Notes: generated by a model from the letters alone, not told the origin. A stretch of DNA of 64,000 nt from Intestinimonas butyriciproducens (GCF_004154955.1 NZ_CP011524.1:3100001-3164000), one strand, 5' to 3'. Shown: positions 26,496 to 35,054, counted from the stretch's first letter. A program made the numbers and translations.

Positions 26496-26710
26496 ATGAA
26501 CAAACCTACCTACAGATCCTATGATGAGCTACCCCTCACCCTCTCCGCCCTCAATGTGGCGGCAGTGCTGGAGATTAGCCGGGCCGGGGCCTCTGCGAGC
26601 TGGTCCACAGCGAAGGCTGGCTTCCCCCCCTCAACATTGGTAGCCGCATCCTCATCCCAAAGTACAAGTTCCTGGCATGGATCGACGGAAGCTCTTCCAA
26701 AAAGGGATAG
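26496..26710 (+). pseudogene. Excisionase-type HTH protein relic
   Basis: The frame starts MNKPTYRSYDELPLTLSALN and VAAVLEISRAG, the beginning of the MerR-like helix-turn-helix of Tn916-type excisionases. A one-base shift then leads to CELVHSEGWLPPLNIGSRIL and IPKYKFLAWIDGSSSKKG*, the normal second half. The length and order match an intact ~68-residue Xis apart from the frameshift. It sits 54 bp before the integrase relic, the usual place. Confidence 0.8.
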
Positions 26711-26764
26711 CTTTCTAACACCACCTGTGATATGTTTTGTGACTTGGAAGGGAGGGAAAATCTA

Positions 26765-27236
26765 ATGTCAAAGAAAAGAGCCACCGTCGAGGGCAATATC
26801 CGCAAGCGGAAGGATGTCCTCTGGGAAGGGCGGTACACCGCTAGGTACGACCAGACAAGGAAGAGGATCATCAAAAACATATTGGGCAAGACCCACAAGC
26901 CGAGGTCAAGGAAAAAAGGACTTGACCGAAAACGGCAGATCTGACTCCAAGGGCGGCAAAACCGGGCTCAGTACCACCACCGTCCGTAGCGTCCACCTCA
27001 TACTCCGCAACACCCTGGAACGTGCCAGAAAGGAAAAGTTGATTACCGCCAACCCCACTGAGGACTGCATCCCCCCCAAAAATATAGAAAAAGGAAATGA
27101 ATATCCTGAAGCCCGATGACCTAGGTGCCTACCTTCAAGCAGCAGAGAAGCACAACATCCTGCCCAGTACTCTTTTCTCCTTTCCCAGCCTTTCAGCGTG
27201 TGGTCCACGGCGTAGGTCAAACGAAATCACCAGCTT
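26765..27236 (+). pseudogene. Tyrosine integrase relic of the older element
   Basis: MSKKRATVEGNIRKRKD...WEGRYTA and RIIKNILGKT are the arm-DNA-binding domain of Tn916-type integrases. After a shift, STTTVRSVHLILRNTLERAR and KEKLITANPTEDCIPP are the start of the core-binding domain. A second shift gives MNILKPDDLGAYLQAAEKHN. The catalytic domain is missing. The remnant ends about 60 bp before the second tRNA-Thr 3' copy, in the same relation as the intact integrase has to the intact tRNA-Thr. Confidence 0.85.
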
Positions 27237-27260
27237 TTTGTGATAGCTTTTTCAAAAAGA

Positions 27261-27292
27261 AAACCACTCTTTTCGATTGAAAAGAGTGGTTT
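27261..27292 (-). terminator. Terminator next to the second tRNA-Thr 3' copy
   Basis: A 14-bp stem (AAACCACTCTTTTC and its complement) with a four-base loop, followed on the minus strand by TTTCTTTTTG. It immediately follows the tRNA-Thr 3'-half copy B. It gives the same tRNA-end-plus-terminator layout as copies A and C, though its sequence is different. Confidence 0.75.
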
Positions 27293-27294
27293 TC

Positions 27295-27339
27295 TGGAGC
27301 TGCTACCCAGATTTGAACTGGGGACCTCATCCTTACCAA
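27295..27339 (-). repeat. Displaced tRNA-Thr 3' half, copy B (att site between the two elements)
   Basis: On the minus strand it reads TTGGTAAGGATGAGGTC, then the T-arm CCCCAG TTCAAAT CTGGGT, AGCAGC and TCCA. The 17 bases GACCTCATCCTTACCAA (plus strand) are identical to the intact tRNA-Thr at 35 kb and span the anticodon stem-loop, the likely crossover. Its T-stem matches copy A rather than the intact gene. Confidence 0.85.
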
Positions 27340-27481
27340 TTATTTTTTGGGTGATGCACCCTATCGTAACCTTTCGTATGCTTACGCCTTTTAATGCCCG
27401 AAAGCCCTTGAGATACGGGCACTTTCTTCTATCTTCTGCTGACATCTGACGTATGCTTTTGCATACGTTTTTTTCTTGCTG

Positions 27482-27502
27482 GTTACGACTTTGGTTGCGA
27501 CT
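27482..27502 (+). repeat. Paired 12-bp-spaced repeats, left-end arm-type sites
   Basis: GTTACGACTTTGGTTGCGACT contains TTRCGACT twice, 12 bp apart. The same 21 bp with two mismatches occurs at 34972-34992, inside the other end of the element. The position about 150 bp inside att copy B fits integrase arm-binding sites. Confidence 0.55.
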
Positions 27503-27608
27503 CGCTCAGAGACAACGCCGCCTGACCTCATCCTTTTTTGCGGTAGCTTCTTCGTGCTGAGTGGATGGACGTCACTCACATTCACATAGCAAGGTACTTT
27601 GAAATGCC

Positions 27609-27764
27609 CTATTGACAACTACGGTAAAATCGTATATAGCCTCTTTTGAAGCTGTATAGTGAAGCCTCGCTAATCCCGACCTGTTGGGCAAGGAAATTTG
27701 CTCGCAGCCCTCTTCGCTCCAAAAAGCTATTCAGCTGTTTCATCACGGCAACCTGTTCTTGCAT
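27609..27764 (-). CDS. Small HTH protein, probably truncated
   Basis: The 51-residue frame starts at the ATG 27762-27764 with GGAGGT nine bases upstream. It reads MKQLNSFLERRGLRANFLAQ and QVGISEASLYSFKRG, a Cro/Xre-like helix-turn-helix. It then ends abruptly in an unrelated tail. The start and ribosome site look real, but the domain is shortened, so it may be a remnant at the left end of the element. Confidence 0.5.
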   Translation of the reverse strand: MQEQVAVMKQLNSFLERRGLRANFLAQQVGISEASLYSFKRGYIRFYRSCQ

Positions 27765-27943
27765 CACGTAAACCTCCTTTCACGTAAAAATTTCCTTACA
27801 ACTTGGGCATAAATGAAGCAGTCCAGCGTTTGCCAGACTGCTTTATGTTTGTGGGAGAAGTGATCCGCCACGGCAATGCGGCCTTGCCCCCCTCATAATA
27901 TAGGTACCGGTTACGATACAAAGTCGTTGCATTTTCGTCATTC

Positions 27944-28744
27944 TCAACAGACTATTTTACTATTTTTTAGTGCTTTTGCTATATGCGCCACTCTGGTACG
28001 CACTTGCTGCTCCGTTAACCTGTATCGGCGCTCAATATCCCGTTTTGTTAATCCTCTTGAAAGATCGTAGGCAATGGAGCGTTCCAGTCGGTCGCTAATA
28101 CACTCCAAGAACTCGTCAGCAAAATACACATCATAGAACGGGTGGCTGTAGCCGGCGTGCAGAGAAATGATTTCTGCCGCCTCCTGATCTGTGAATTGTG
28201 CCCCACCATCATCAGTTAAGAGGGGAATGCTCAGGCTGGACAATGTATTTGTGTTGCACTTACGGCGAGGATCATAATACCGCCGCTGCAATCCCCGCTC
28301 GGTATAGACATTAGCACTATCCGTTGTCGGCGCATCCGGGGCAGTCAAGAGGTAGTCGGCAAGCTCGTCCACCGTCCTCCATGCGTTCTGAAAATACTTC
28401 CACCCTTCTTCCTGTGTGCGGAGCGGGAGACCGGAGCTAACCTCCTCAATAAAACTGCCGTAGCTCCGCTCTACCTCATCATAGCTCTTGCGCCATCCAG
28501 AGCCTACGGCACACAAATCGGCCACCCGCTTGTGCCGGCTCCCGTAGGCCAGTGTAGGTTGGTGTTTCTTCCAGTCTGGCCCACTCCCGCAAACAGGGCA
28601 GGCGATACTTCCATCGGGCTGGATCTCACTTGTACGCCACTGACGACAAGTATTGCAGTACCAATATGCGTTTTCGCCAGCAAATCCGCTTGTATCATTT
28701 TGGCCGATTCTCCGGGGCAACGTCCCCTTATCCAATGCTATCAT
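27944..28744 (-). CDS. Zinc-ribbon and C-terminal HTH protein of the integrated element
   Basis: The protein has 266 residues from the ATG at 28742-28744, which has AGGAG six bases upstream. Near residues 32-54 a zinc ribbon (CNTCRQW...ACPVCGSG) is visible. The C-terminal ~45 residues (LSRGLTKRDIERRYRLTEQQ and VRTRVAHIAKAL) look like a sigma-region-4-type helix-turn-helix. The middle has no known domain. It is the last gene of the leftward set in the integrative element and could regulate element genes. I know no characterised family with this layout. Confidence 0.6.
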   Translation of the reverse strand: MIALDKGTLPRRIGQNDTSGFAGENAYWYCNTCRQWRTSEIQPDGSIACPVCGSGPDWKKHQPTLAYGSRHKRVADLCAVGSGWRKSYDEVERSYGSFIEEVSSGLPLRTQEEGWKYFQNAWRTVDELADYLLTAPDAPTTDSANVYTERGLQRRYYDPRRKCNTNTLSSLSIPLLTDDGGAQFTDQEAAEIISLHAGYSHPFYDVYFADEFLECISDRLERSIAYDLSRGLTKRDIERRYRLTEQQVRTRVAHIAKALKNSKIVC

Positions 28745-28788
28745 GATAATCTCCTGTTGCCCTCGTGACCTCCGGGGTGGGGCAGTGT

Positions 28789-29157
28789 TCACTGCGGAAG
28801 CTCCATTTCCCTCAAACGTTTGATTTCCTTTTCCATACGCTCAATGCCCTTGCGAGCGTCCTTTGTATCCGACTTCCACTGGGGGAAAGCGCCATACGCC
28901 GCCAAAAACGCTTGATACCGCTGTATCCATTCATGCAGTGAAGCTATCATATGCCCACGATCTTCGTCATTAACAGGGTGCATTTTCGCATTCAGCACAG
29001 CAACGGCGTTAGCCGGATTGCTATTTGTCAAAGTACAGATTTGCTCTTTATCAGAAGCCGTCCAGGTACCATTTGCCTCGAACCGCAGATATTCAGTTTC
29101 ATTGACGCCAGAGGGAAAGATAAGTTTTGACATCTTCCGCCAATCAAAGTTTTCCAT
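28789..29157 (-). CDS. Conserved-looking hypothetical protein of the integrated element
   Basis: The 122-residue protein opens with MENFDWRKMSKLIFPSGVNE. The C-terminal third is a charged, probably coiled-coil helix (DARKGIERMEKEIKRLREME). It is soluble with no signal peptide. It lies 44 bp upstream of the zinc-ribbon gene on the same strand and is probably co-transcribed. The family is not recognised. Confidence 0.55.
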   Translation of the reverse strand: MENFDWRKMSKLIFPSGVNETEYLRFEANGTWTASDKEQICTLTNSNPANAVAVLNAKMHPVNDEDRGHMIASLHEWIQRYQAFLAAYGAFPQWKSDTKDARKGIERMEKEIKRLREMELPQ

Positions 29158-29379
29158 TGAAAATCACCTTGCTTTATTATGAGAAAGTCCTTTTTTCTAT
29201 CGTCCATTGCTTCACTTTACTAAAGTCTCCACCGAACCCAACAATTTAGTATGTTAAAGCGCTAAATTGCTCGACAATAGATGATTCTTTCCGAGTGGTG
29301 CACCGAGACCGCCATTTGTTTGATTTTTGGGTACTTAATTTACTCAAATCTCCGACAACAGACGAAAGAATGACGAAAT

Positions 29380-30480
29380 TTACATCAAAATTGCCGCAAC
29401 ATCACCAGTCCAGGGGGTAAACTCGTCATCGTTTGCCTGCAGCAGCCCTTCTATGATATTGAACTGATCTCCATGGTACTCCCGCCCATCATCCATCAGC
29501 ATTTGTGACAGACAAGCTGTTTTTGTGCGGTCTTCCGGCCTGGGCAGCATCTCCCCGCTGCTCTTTGCAGTATCCCTGAACTGTCTGAGAAAGTCTAAGA
29601 GTTCATCAACACCATGGCAAATGACACGACGGATAGTTACATCTTCGCCGTTAATTTTTCCGCACAAAACTCTAAAATTGCCACCAACACGGACAGGAAT
29701 GAAAAAATACGGATAGTTTATCTGTACAATTAGATCGCGCTTCGAGTTATTTTTTGTCCTTTCCATAGCTGTAAGGTTATGGACACAGCTGTTTCGGGTA
29801 TTATTCCGGAGGTGATCAATTTGCAACTCACTTTTAGATAGCTCGTCACTTCCATCTTTAATTGACTGTATCAGATCATCCATACGGAGCTTATCGCTAT
29901 GGTAGAGCCATACTACTGTATGTAGGCCAATCGCAGAACCGTCTATTCTACAGAAAAGGTACTCCGATCCGTTTTCTGAAAAGATATACCATGAGGCGAG
30001 TTTCGTGTTGCATAGAATCGAATACAAGGCCGGATCATAGTCGGTGAAAAAAATTTGATCTCGATCTAAGAGTTTAATCCAGATTCTGTATTCATCATGC
30101 CAAATACGACGGCACTGGTTACAGGCAACTTCATCTCCGTAAACATACAGATTGCTGCTGGTCAAATTGTAGGGGTTCCCATCGCATAAATACACATACC
30201 GTTCATCTTTTGGCATTGCACAATCAATATCACGCCCATAAGCGCGATATGCTTTGTATACTGTCAGTCTCAAAGAGCCATGTTTGCCAGCTCCCTCCTT
30301 TCTCCCGTCGAGCCAAAAGTAACCCCATCGTTCAATATGCGATTTCAACGCCTCGACCGCTCTCAAATCACGGTCAAGCGTGAATTTCTTTTTGTGCTTT
30401 CGTGCATTGATCTCAAAGTAGCAATGCTTTTTGTCGATTGTGATACGGTTAGATCCGTACACAAATAATTCTTCTGCCAT
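29380..30480 (-). CDS. HNH-type protein with two HNH_3-like modules
   Basis: The protein has 366 residues from the ATG at 30478-30480, which has AAGGAGAT upstream. Two similar modules are visible. The first (about residues 80-120) has VYLCDGNPYNLTSSNLYVYG but lacks the catalytic His. The second (about 215-275) reads HTVVWLYHSD...LQIDHLRNNTRNSCVHNL and AMERTKNNSKRD, an intact D-H...N...N pattern of phage homing-type HNH_3 endonucleases. A CNQCRRIWH element follows the first. It may be a DNA nuclease or a DNA-binding regulator derived from one. The 220-bp gap below it (29158-29379) is AT-rich and empty. Confidence 0.6.
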   Translation of the reverse strand: MAEELFVYGSNRITIDKKHCYFEINARKHKKKFTLDRDLRAVEALKSHIERWGYFWLDGRKEGAGKHGSLRLTVYKAYRAYGRDIDCAMPKDERYVYLCDGNPYNLTSSNLYVYGDEVACNQCRRIWHDEYRIWIKLLDRDQIFFTDYDPALYSILCNTKLASWYIFSENGSEYLFCRIDGSAIGLHTVVWLYHSDKLRMDDLIQSIKDGSDELSKSELQIDHLRNNTRNSCVHNLTAMERTKNNSKRDLIVQINYPYFFIPVRVGGNFRVLCGKINGEDVTIRRVICHGVDELLDFLRQFRDTAKSSGEMLPRPEDRTKTACLSQMLMDDGREYHGDQFNIIEGLLQANDDEFTPWTGDVAAILM

Positions 30481-30743
30481 AAAGCATCTCCTTTCTGGTT
30501 GAAATATTCGCACACCAGTTGGTTATACGTGCGAAACTGACAGCGAAGTAGAAAAGAAATATTTTTCTTCCTTTTCGCTCTGGCAGTAGGTACGGTGTAT
30601 GCAGATTTTACTATGATTTGGGGTGTTGGCCTCCACACCTTATACCACACCTTTTATGCCTCTGTCCTCTTAAGCAGATGCCCTCAAATCGCCGTCAGTA
30701 AATGGGGGTTTCTCGCCAGTTTTGGATGACCCCTCATCCAAAG

Positions 30744-32093
30744 CTACCGCTTTCCGTCCAGCCATTCAGTGAACAGCTTGTACATACGGGGTGACGGCAA
30801 GAACAGAGTTATAGGCTCTCCCTTGCGGATTGCAGAGCGCCATACCCACTGAATAAGCCCAGCAAGTGCAAAGGTATCCCGGCTAAGAGATGCACCCTGC
30901 TTACCAAAATATTTGGAAACCTCCGGGTTTGGATTAAGGTTGAGCATATATGCCAGCACGTGTCTATCACTGTAACTGTTGGTAGCGCGAGCATTTGACG
31001 CAACCCAGCAGCGCAGGCCATTATTATCTGCATACTCATCCTGCTGTACTTGACTGCGACCACGTTTCTCCTCATCAGTAAGCTCTCGAATCAGCTTGTA
31101 TCCACCGGGGGCAATACTGTTACGGCTGTCCTTGGGACAACTCCACATGATGTCGTATGGCTTGGCTTGTACCGCTATAAAGAACCGTCGCAGAGCACGG
31201 CGCAGCTCGGACGCCTCTTGGGACTTGGGGTGATCCTTAACACAGTTTTTGTACCAGGTAGCAGACAGGCTTCCGAAATCCGCTATTTTTTTGTCTTGGT
31301 ACAGGGTAATAAGCCGCCTCCATTCCTTCCGCTGGTTTAGATCCACCATGTAGGGAGCGAGTTCAAAACCTTTCTCGTAAGTGCCACAAACACTTGATTT
31401 TGTGTAATTCAACCCGTGCAGTTGCAGGTATGGACACAAAAAACTCCCTTCCAGTTGATAGGTCAGAATGGTGATCGACTCCATAGCGCTGAATACTTCT
31501 GGTGAAAACTCCCAGATAAAGAACCGACCATCAATCAGTAGCAAGTTCCCATTTTCGGCGTGGCGCTGAACTTCACAGAAAGAGTGCCGCTCTTCACCGT
31601 CAATGGGCTGAGGCCCACCAGTCCAGCGGACACGACAATCCTCATCCACTGCTATGATGTTATTATCGAGCATCAGTTTGACGTTTTTCTTGTTGACCCG
31701 GTAGTTTGCGGAGTCAATAATATCGTTAAGTGGGAGAAGCACGTCAACAGCCTCATCAAGGATCAAGTGATAGGAATTGTCTTGCAAGATGGCGATAGTG
31801 TCCGGTGTTGCATTGGTAAAAGTCGTGTGTGTCGTGACAATGTTTCGCCCCTCAGCAAGTAAATCATTGAAGTCCTCCAACTTAGTCTTAGAACCAGCCA
31901 CACCACCCAGCAAATCCGTACGTTGGTAGTGCTGTGGATCGTAAAACGCCGCTGTCGTGCTCTGTTTGATACGCTCAACCTCACTGAGAAATGGCGTAAC
32001 GAAAATAAACGCCTCCTGCGGATGGGCGTTCATGTAGGATATCGCCCATTCTGTCTTTCCTGCGCCACAAGGGGCGTCAACTACGTTAATCAT
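30744..32093 (-). CDS. Superfamily II helicase-like ATPase of the integrated element
   Basis: The 449-residue protein has Walker A at the very N terminus (DAPCGAGKT, 6-14), a VTTHTTF motif (86-92) and a DEAV box (LILDEAVD, about 110-117). A C-terminal part contains SNARATNSYSDRHVLAYMLN and QWVWRSAIRKGEPITLFLPS, which has the look of helicase motifs V-VI. It probably unwinds DNA during element replication. The gene lies 18 bp after the 110-residue gene and is followed by a 260-bp gap. No origin repeats were seen. Confidence 0.65.
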   Translation of the reverse strand: MINVVDAPCGAGKTEWAISYMNAHPQEAFIFVTPFLSEVERIKQSTTAAFYDPQHYQRTDLLGGVAGSKTKLEDFNDLLAEGRNIVTTHTTFTNATPDTIAILQDNSYHLILDEAVDVLLPLNDIIDSANYRVNKKNVKLMLDNNIIAVDEDCRVRWTGGPQPIDGEERHSFCEVQRHAENGNLLLIDGRFFIWEFSPEVFSAMESITILTYQLEGSFLCPYLQLHGLNYTKSSVCGTYEKGFELAPYMVDLNQRKEWRRLITLYQDKKIADFGSLSATWYKNCVKDHPKSQEASELRRALRRFFIAVQAKPYDIMWSCPKDSRNSIAPGGYKLIRELTDEEKRGRSQVQQDEYADNNGLRCWVASNARATNSYSDRHVLAYMLNLNPNPEVSKYFGKQGASLSRDTFALAGLIQWVWRSAIRKGEPITLFLPSPRMYKLFTEWLDGKR

Positions 32094-32111
32094 CCATATC
32101 CGCCTCCTAAT

Positions 32112-32444
32112 CTAACCAAATATTGTCGATCTGGAACGAGATACGGCGGCGAGCACCACTCCGTCAGCCTTGTTCATAATAGCTGTCAGCGCCGCCGTCT
32201 CCTCTTTATCCAGAGTTGCGGCAAATCTCAATTCGAGCCAGAGCATGGCGTGCTTCTCTTTTGCGTTTGGAGCAAAGCCATCCATCAATCGCACCTCGTC
32301 GCAAGACTGCATAAACTCCACCAACTCAGCTTTAATCTCGTTGTAAAGTAGGATTTTGGCAATGTTGGCCTGTCTGCCGTGGAAATTCTCGTTGCGATCG
32401 TGCATTTCTGCAATCTCCTCCGGTGTATAGTTATCTCGTCTCAT
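32112..32444 (-). CDS. Hypothetical protein upstream of the helicase gene
   Basis: The 110-residue, mostly helical and acidic protein starts MRRDNYTPEEIAEMHDRNEN and has no membrane segment. It precedes the helicase gene closely on the same strand, so it may be a replication accessory protein. The family is not recognised. Confidence 0.5.
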   Translation of the reverse strand: MRRDNYTPEEIAEMHDRNENFHGRQANIAKILLYNEIKAELVEFMQSCDEVRLMDGFAPNAKEKHAMLWLELRFAATLDKEETAALTAIMNKADGVVLAAVSRSRSTIFG

Positions 32445-32580
32445 ATGCTACCTCCCGGCTTATAGTGCGGTCATCCCGTCTATCCGCATATCAAAGCAAA
32501 AAGCCTATATGCTAACCTGAGAGAAAAATCTTGCTAACCCATTTCTGCTGTATGCGTCCCCATCGTGACGCCCCATATAA

Positions 32581-32793
32581 TCACGCTTTTGCCTGAGCAC
32601 CGACCTCTGATTGCTCATTGAGGCGCTGCATCATGAGCGGAACATTGATTAGGTATTTCGTAGCCCCGGCGCGAATATGTGGGATACTGTTATCCCAGCA
32701 ACCACGCCGGAGGAAATACTGCGACAACCCCGTTGTTCGCGAGGCTTCTGCGATAGTTTGGAATTGGCGTGACGGATCATATTGCTTGCTCAT
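32581..32793 (-). CDS. AlpA/excisionase-like HTH protein
   Basis: The 70-residue protein has FQTIAEASRTTGLSQYFLRR and ATKYLINVPLMMQRLNEQ, the layout of MerR-like helix-turn-helix excisionases and AlpA regulators. It is the first leftward gene, divergent from the Xre repressor, as in many temperate phages and satellites. It has a GGAGAT ribosome site. It likely directs excision or switches on the leftward genes. Confidence 0.7.
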   Translation of the reverse strand: MSKQYDPSRQFQTIAEASRTTGLSQYFLRRGCWDNSIPHIRAGATKYLINVPLMMQRLNEQSEVGAQAKA

Positions 32794-32852
32794 AAAATCA
32801 TCTCCTTTTTTAATTTTCCTATTGCAGTCTTTCGTTGCTTATGGTATCATTA

Positions 32853-32920
32853 TAGCAGTTAATAGCTGATTGGTCAATCAATATCAGCTACCTCTATAAA
32901 AGTGCAAGCAAAAACTGCTA
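32853..32920. promoter_or_regulatory. Candidate operator region of the element's genetic switch
   Basis: Two nested inverted repeats lie between the divergent HTH and repressor genes. TAGCAGTT (32853-32860) pairs with AACTGCTA (32913-32920), and AGCTGAT (32864-32870) pairs with ATCAGCT (32883-32889). Nested repeats in this position are what a repressor acting on both directions would need. Binding is inferred. Confidence 0.5.
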
Positions 32921-32937
32921 ATCGAGGTGATATAGAT

Positions 32938-33726
32938 ATGCCACGCAAGCGAACCAGTATTCCAGAGAATTATAATGCTCCGCTTCCTACAATGTTACGA
33001 GAACTCATGTCATCTTCTGGGTACACTCAAGCAGACTTGGCCACTCATCTTGGTATTACACGCCAGTCTGTATCTGCTTATATGGATGGCAGTGCAAATC
33101 CAACTCCTACTACAATCGTCAATATTGCAAGTTTTCTTGGCGTTTCCACTGACTATCTTCTGGGTGTATCAAGTTATGGAAAGGAGGAGACAGCACACCT
33201 CACCGCTGAGGAAATCGGACTTTCTGAGCACGCTGCCTCTGTTTTGAAATTGGAAAACAGCCAAGAAGACAGGTCAAAACTGATAGTTTTGAACTATTTG
33301 ATAGAAAATGGTTTATTTTTAGAAAAAATTACATCCTATTTTGCATTTTCTGCTGAGGATGTGGCACAGAAAAAGCCATTTTCTCTAATCCCGTATGATA
33401 AGCGAAATATAGATGTCCGGCTCTATTTTGCTGATATTATAGAGAACCTTCAAAAATTCAAGTCGGATTTCTATGACCGTATTAAAAATGACACCACCGC
33501 CACAGAGCAAACGGCATTTGCCTTAATCAGCAAGTGCGTTGACGATGCTACTGCGGTACAATGGTGCCAGTTACTTTACGATCATCGGGATGACCCAGCT
33601 AAAAATACACAACTCAGCATTATTGCAAAATTCCTGCGTTTTTACGGCTACTCAGATTTTATGCACCGCTTGGGTTGTGATCTGGAACAGTTTATTATCT
33701 CCGAAGACGAAAAGGAGGCTGAATAA
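32938..33726 (+). CDS. Xre/cI-type repressor of the integrated element
   Basis: The protein has 262 residues from the ATG at 32938, which has GAGGTGAT upstream. The N-terminal HTH_3 domain reads SGYTQADLATHLGITRQSVS and AYMDGSANPTPTTIVNIASF, with FLGVSTDYLLGV closing the fold. The C-terminal ~180 residues are helical with no recognised domain and no LexA-like peptidase motif. The gene overlaps the integrase ribosome site, so repressor and integrase are co-expressed. It probably keeps the leftward genes silent. Confidence 0.85.
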   Translation: MPRKRTSIPENYNAPLPTMLRELMSSSGYTQADLATHLGITRQSVSAYMDGSANPTPTTIVNIASFLGVSTDYLLGVSSYGKEETAHLTAEEIGLSEHAASVLKLENSQEDRSKLIVLNYLIENGLFLEKITSYFAFSAEDVAQKKPFSLIPYDKRNIDVRLYFADIIENLQKFKSDFYDRIKNDTTATEQTAFALISKCVDDATAVQWCQLLYDHRDDPAKNTQLSIIAKFLRFYGYSDFMHRLGCDLEQFIISEDEKEAE

Positions 33727-33727
33727 T

Positions 33728-34921
33728 ATGGCGTCCTACAAGAAAACAACTGATGCCGGCGGCGCAACGGTCTATAAAGTCCAGGTATCCAATGGCCGAG
33801 GCCGCAAGGTTACACGAAGCTGGAGGCCAGAGCCAGGATGGAGCGCCAAAACGATTAAACGCGAACTCGATAAATTTGCGGCCAATCTGGAAAATGAACT
33901 GGCTGAAGGAACCCTTAAAACTCGGCAGGAGGATCTGGAGGAAAGACGCTTAGCTGCTTTGGAAGCGGCAAAGATAAAAACGCTGAGACAGTATGCGGAT
34001 GGTGTCTTCATGTCGGCAAAAGAAGCCACATTCTCCGAAAACTCGCGTTCAAACTATCGTCAATGCCTCGATAAACACATTCTCCCTGTACTGGGCGACT
34101 TCCCCATGAGGGATATTACTCCATCCATGCTCACAAAGCTGCTGCTTGACTTCCAAAAGAGCGGAAAAGCTCACTCCTCGGCAGTCAAGCTATACAATAT
34201 CCTTAACGGCGTCTTCAAAATGGCATTTCTTGATGATTCAATTCAGGAAAATCCCATGCTACGGGTTACTCGTCCCAAGCCCAGAAAGAATGAACACGTC
34301 AAAGAAGAGAGCGAGAAGGCCTATACTGTCCAGCAACTCCGCCACATTCTCAAATGCCTGGATAATGAGCCTCTAAAATGGCAAGCCTATATCAATCTTG
34401 TTGCCGATACCGGAATGAGACGTGGTGAGGCTTGTGGCCTGCAATGGACAGACGTAGACTTCAAGAAGGGCTGTATTACTATTCGGCGTAATCTTCAATA
34501 TACGTCCGCTGCAGGTATCTACGAGGATACCCCCAAAAACAGAAAATCCCGGCCTATTGATATCGGCCCGGATGTGGTCAAGCTCCTGCGCCAGCTCCAG
34601 ACTGAGCAGTCAAGCAAGTGTATTAGCAAATGGATCTTTACTCAGGATGGTTCTTCTGATCCGATGCACCCTCAAAGTCCTACCCGTTATTTTAAGAAAT
34701 TCGGTCAGCGATACGGCGTAGAGGATTTCCACCCACACAAGCTCCGGCACACATCGGCCTCCCTTGCTCTTACCAACGGGGCAGATGTCGTATCGGTTAG
34801 TGAACGCCTTGGGCATAGTGATACCGCTGTTACTCTGAGAATGTATGCCCACGCTAATGAAGAATCCATCAGACGCGCCGGACAGGTCGTCCGAGACGCC
34901 CTCAAAGCAGAGGGTGAATAA
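33728..34921 (+). CDS. int: Tyrosine recombinase (integrase) of the tRNA-Thr element
   Basis: The protein has 397 residues from the ATG at 33728, which has AAGGAGG nine bases upstream. An N-terminal arm-binding domain (YKVQVSNGRGRKVTRSWRPE) and a SAM-like core-binding domain (about 85-190) come first. The catalytic domain has Arg in DTGMRRGEACGLQW, H-x-x-R in HPHKLRHTSASL, and LGHSDTAVTLRMYAH with the nucleophile Tyr. All catalytic residues are present. It ends 171 bp before the 3' end of tRNA-Thr, its likely target. Confidence 0.95.
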   Translation: MASYKKTTDAGGATVYKVQVSNGRGRKVTRSWRPEPGWSAKTIKRELDKFAANLENELAEGTLKTRQEDLEERRLAALEAAKIKTLRQYADGVFMSAKEATFSENSRSNYRQCLDKHILPVLGDFPMRDITPSMLTKLLLDFQKSGKAHSSAVKLYNILNGVFKMAFLDDSIQENPMLRVTRPKPRKNEHVKEESEKAYTVQQLRHILKCLDNEPLKWQAYINLVADTGMRRGEACGLQWTDVDFKKGCITIRRNLQYTSAAGIYEDTPKNRKSRPIDIGPDVVKLLRQLQTEQSSKCISKWIFTQDGSSDPMHPQSPTRYFKKFGQRYGVEDFHPHKLRHTSASLALTNGADVVSVSERLGHSDTAVTLRMYAHANEESIRRAGQVVRDALKAEGE

Positions 34922-34926
34922 AGAAA

Positions 34927-34964
34927 AACCGGGCAGGGAAACACCCCCTACCCGGTTATTTTTT
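34927..34964 (+). terminator. Rho-independent terminator after the integrase
   Basis: A 12-bp stem (AACCGGGCAGGG and CCCTACCCGGTT, one G-U pair) is followed by ATTTTTT. It starts six bases after the integrase stop. Confidence 0.85.
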
Positions 34965-34971
34965 AAGCCAT

Positions 34972-34992
34972 GTTGCGACTTTTGTTGCGACT
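34972..34992 (+). repeat. Paired 12-bp-spaced repeats, right-end arm-type sites
   Basis: GTTGCGACTTTTGTTGCGACT contains TTGCGACT twice, 12 bp apart, in the same orientation as the left-end pair at 27482-27502. It lies 100 bp inside the intact tRNA-Thr end. Confidence 0.55.
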
Positions 34993-35054
34993 AACAGCAA
35001 TACAATATTTTGCTGATTTTTCAAAAAAGAGAAAATTGTTATAAAACTAAAGCA

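Noticed and set aside
27505-27530. A further att copy suggested by GACCTCATCCTT
   Set aside because: Only about 12 bases match the tRNA-Thr segment and neither the T-arm nor the acceptor end follows; probably chance or a fragment.
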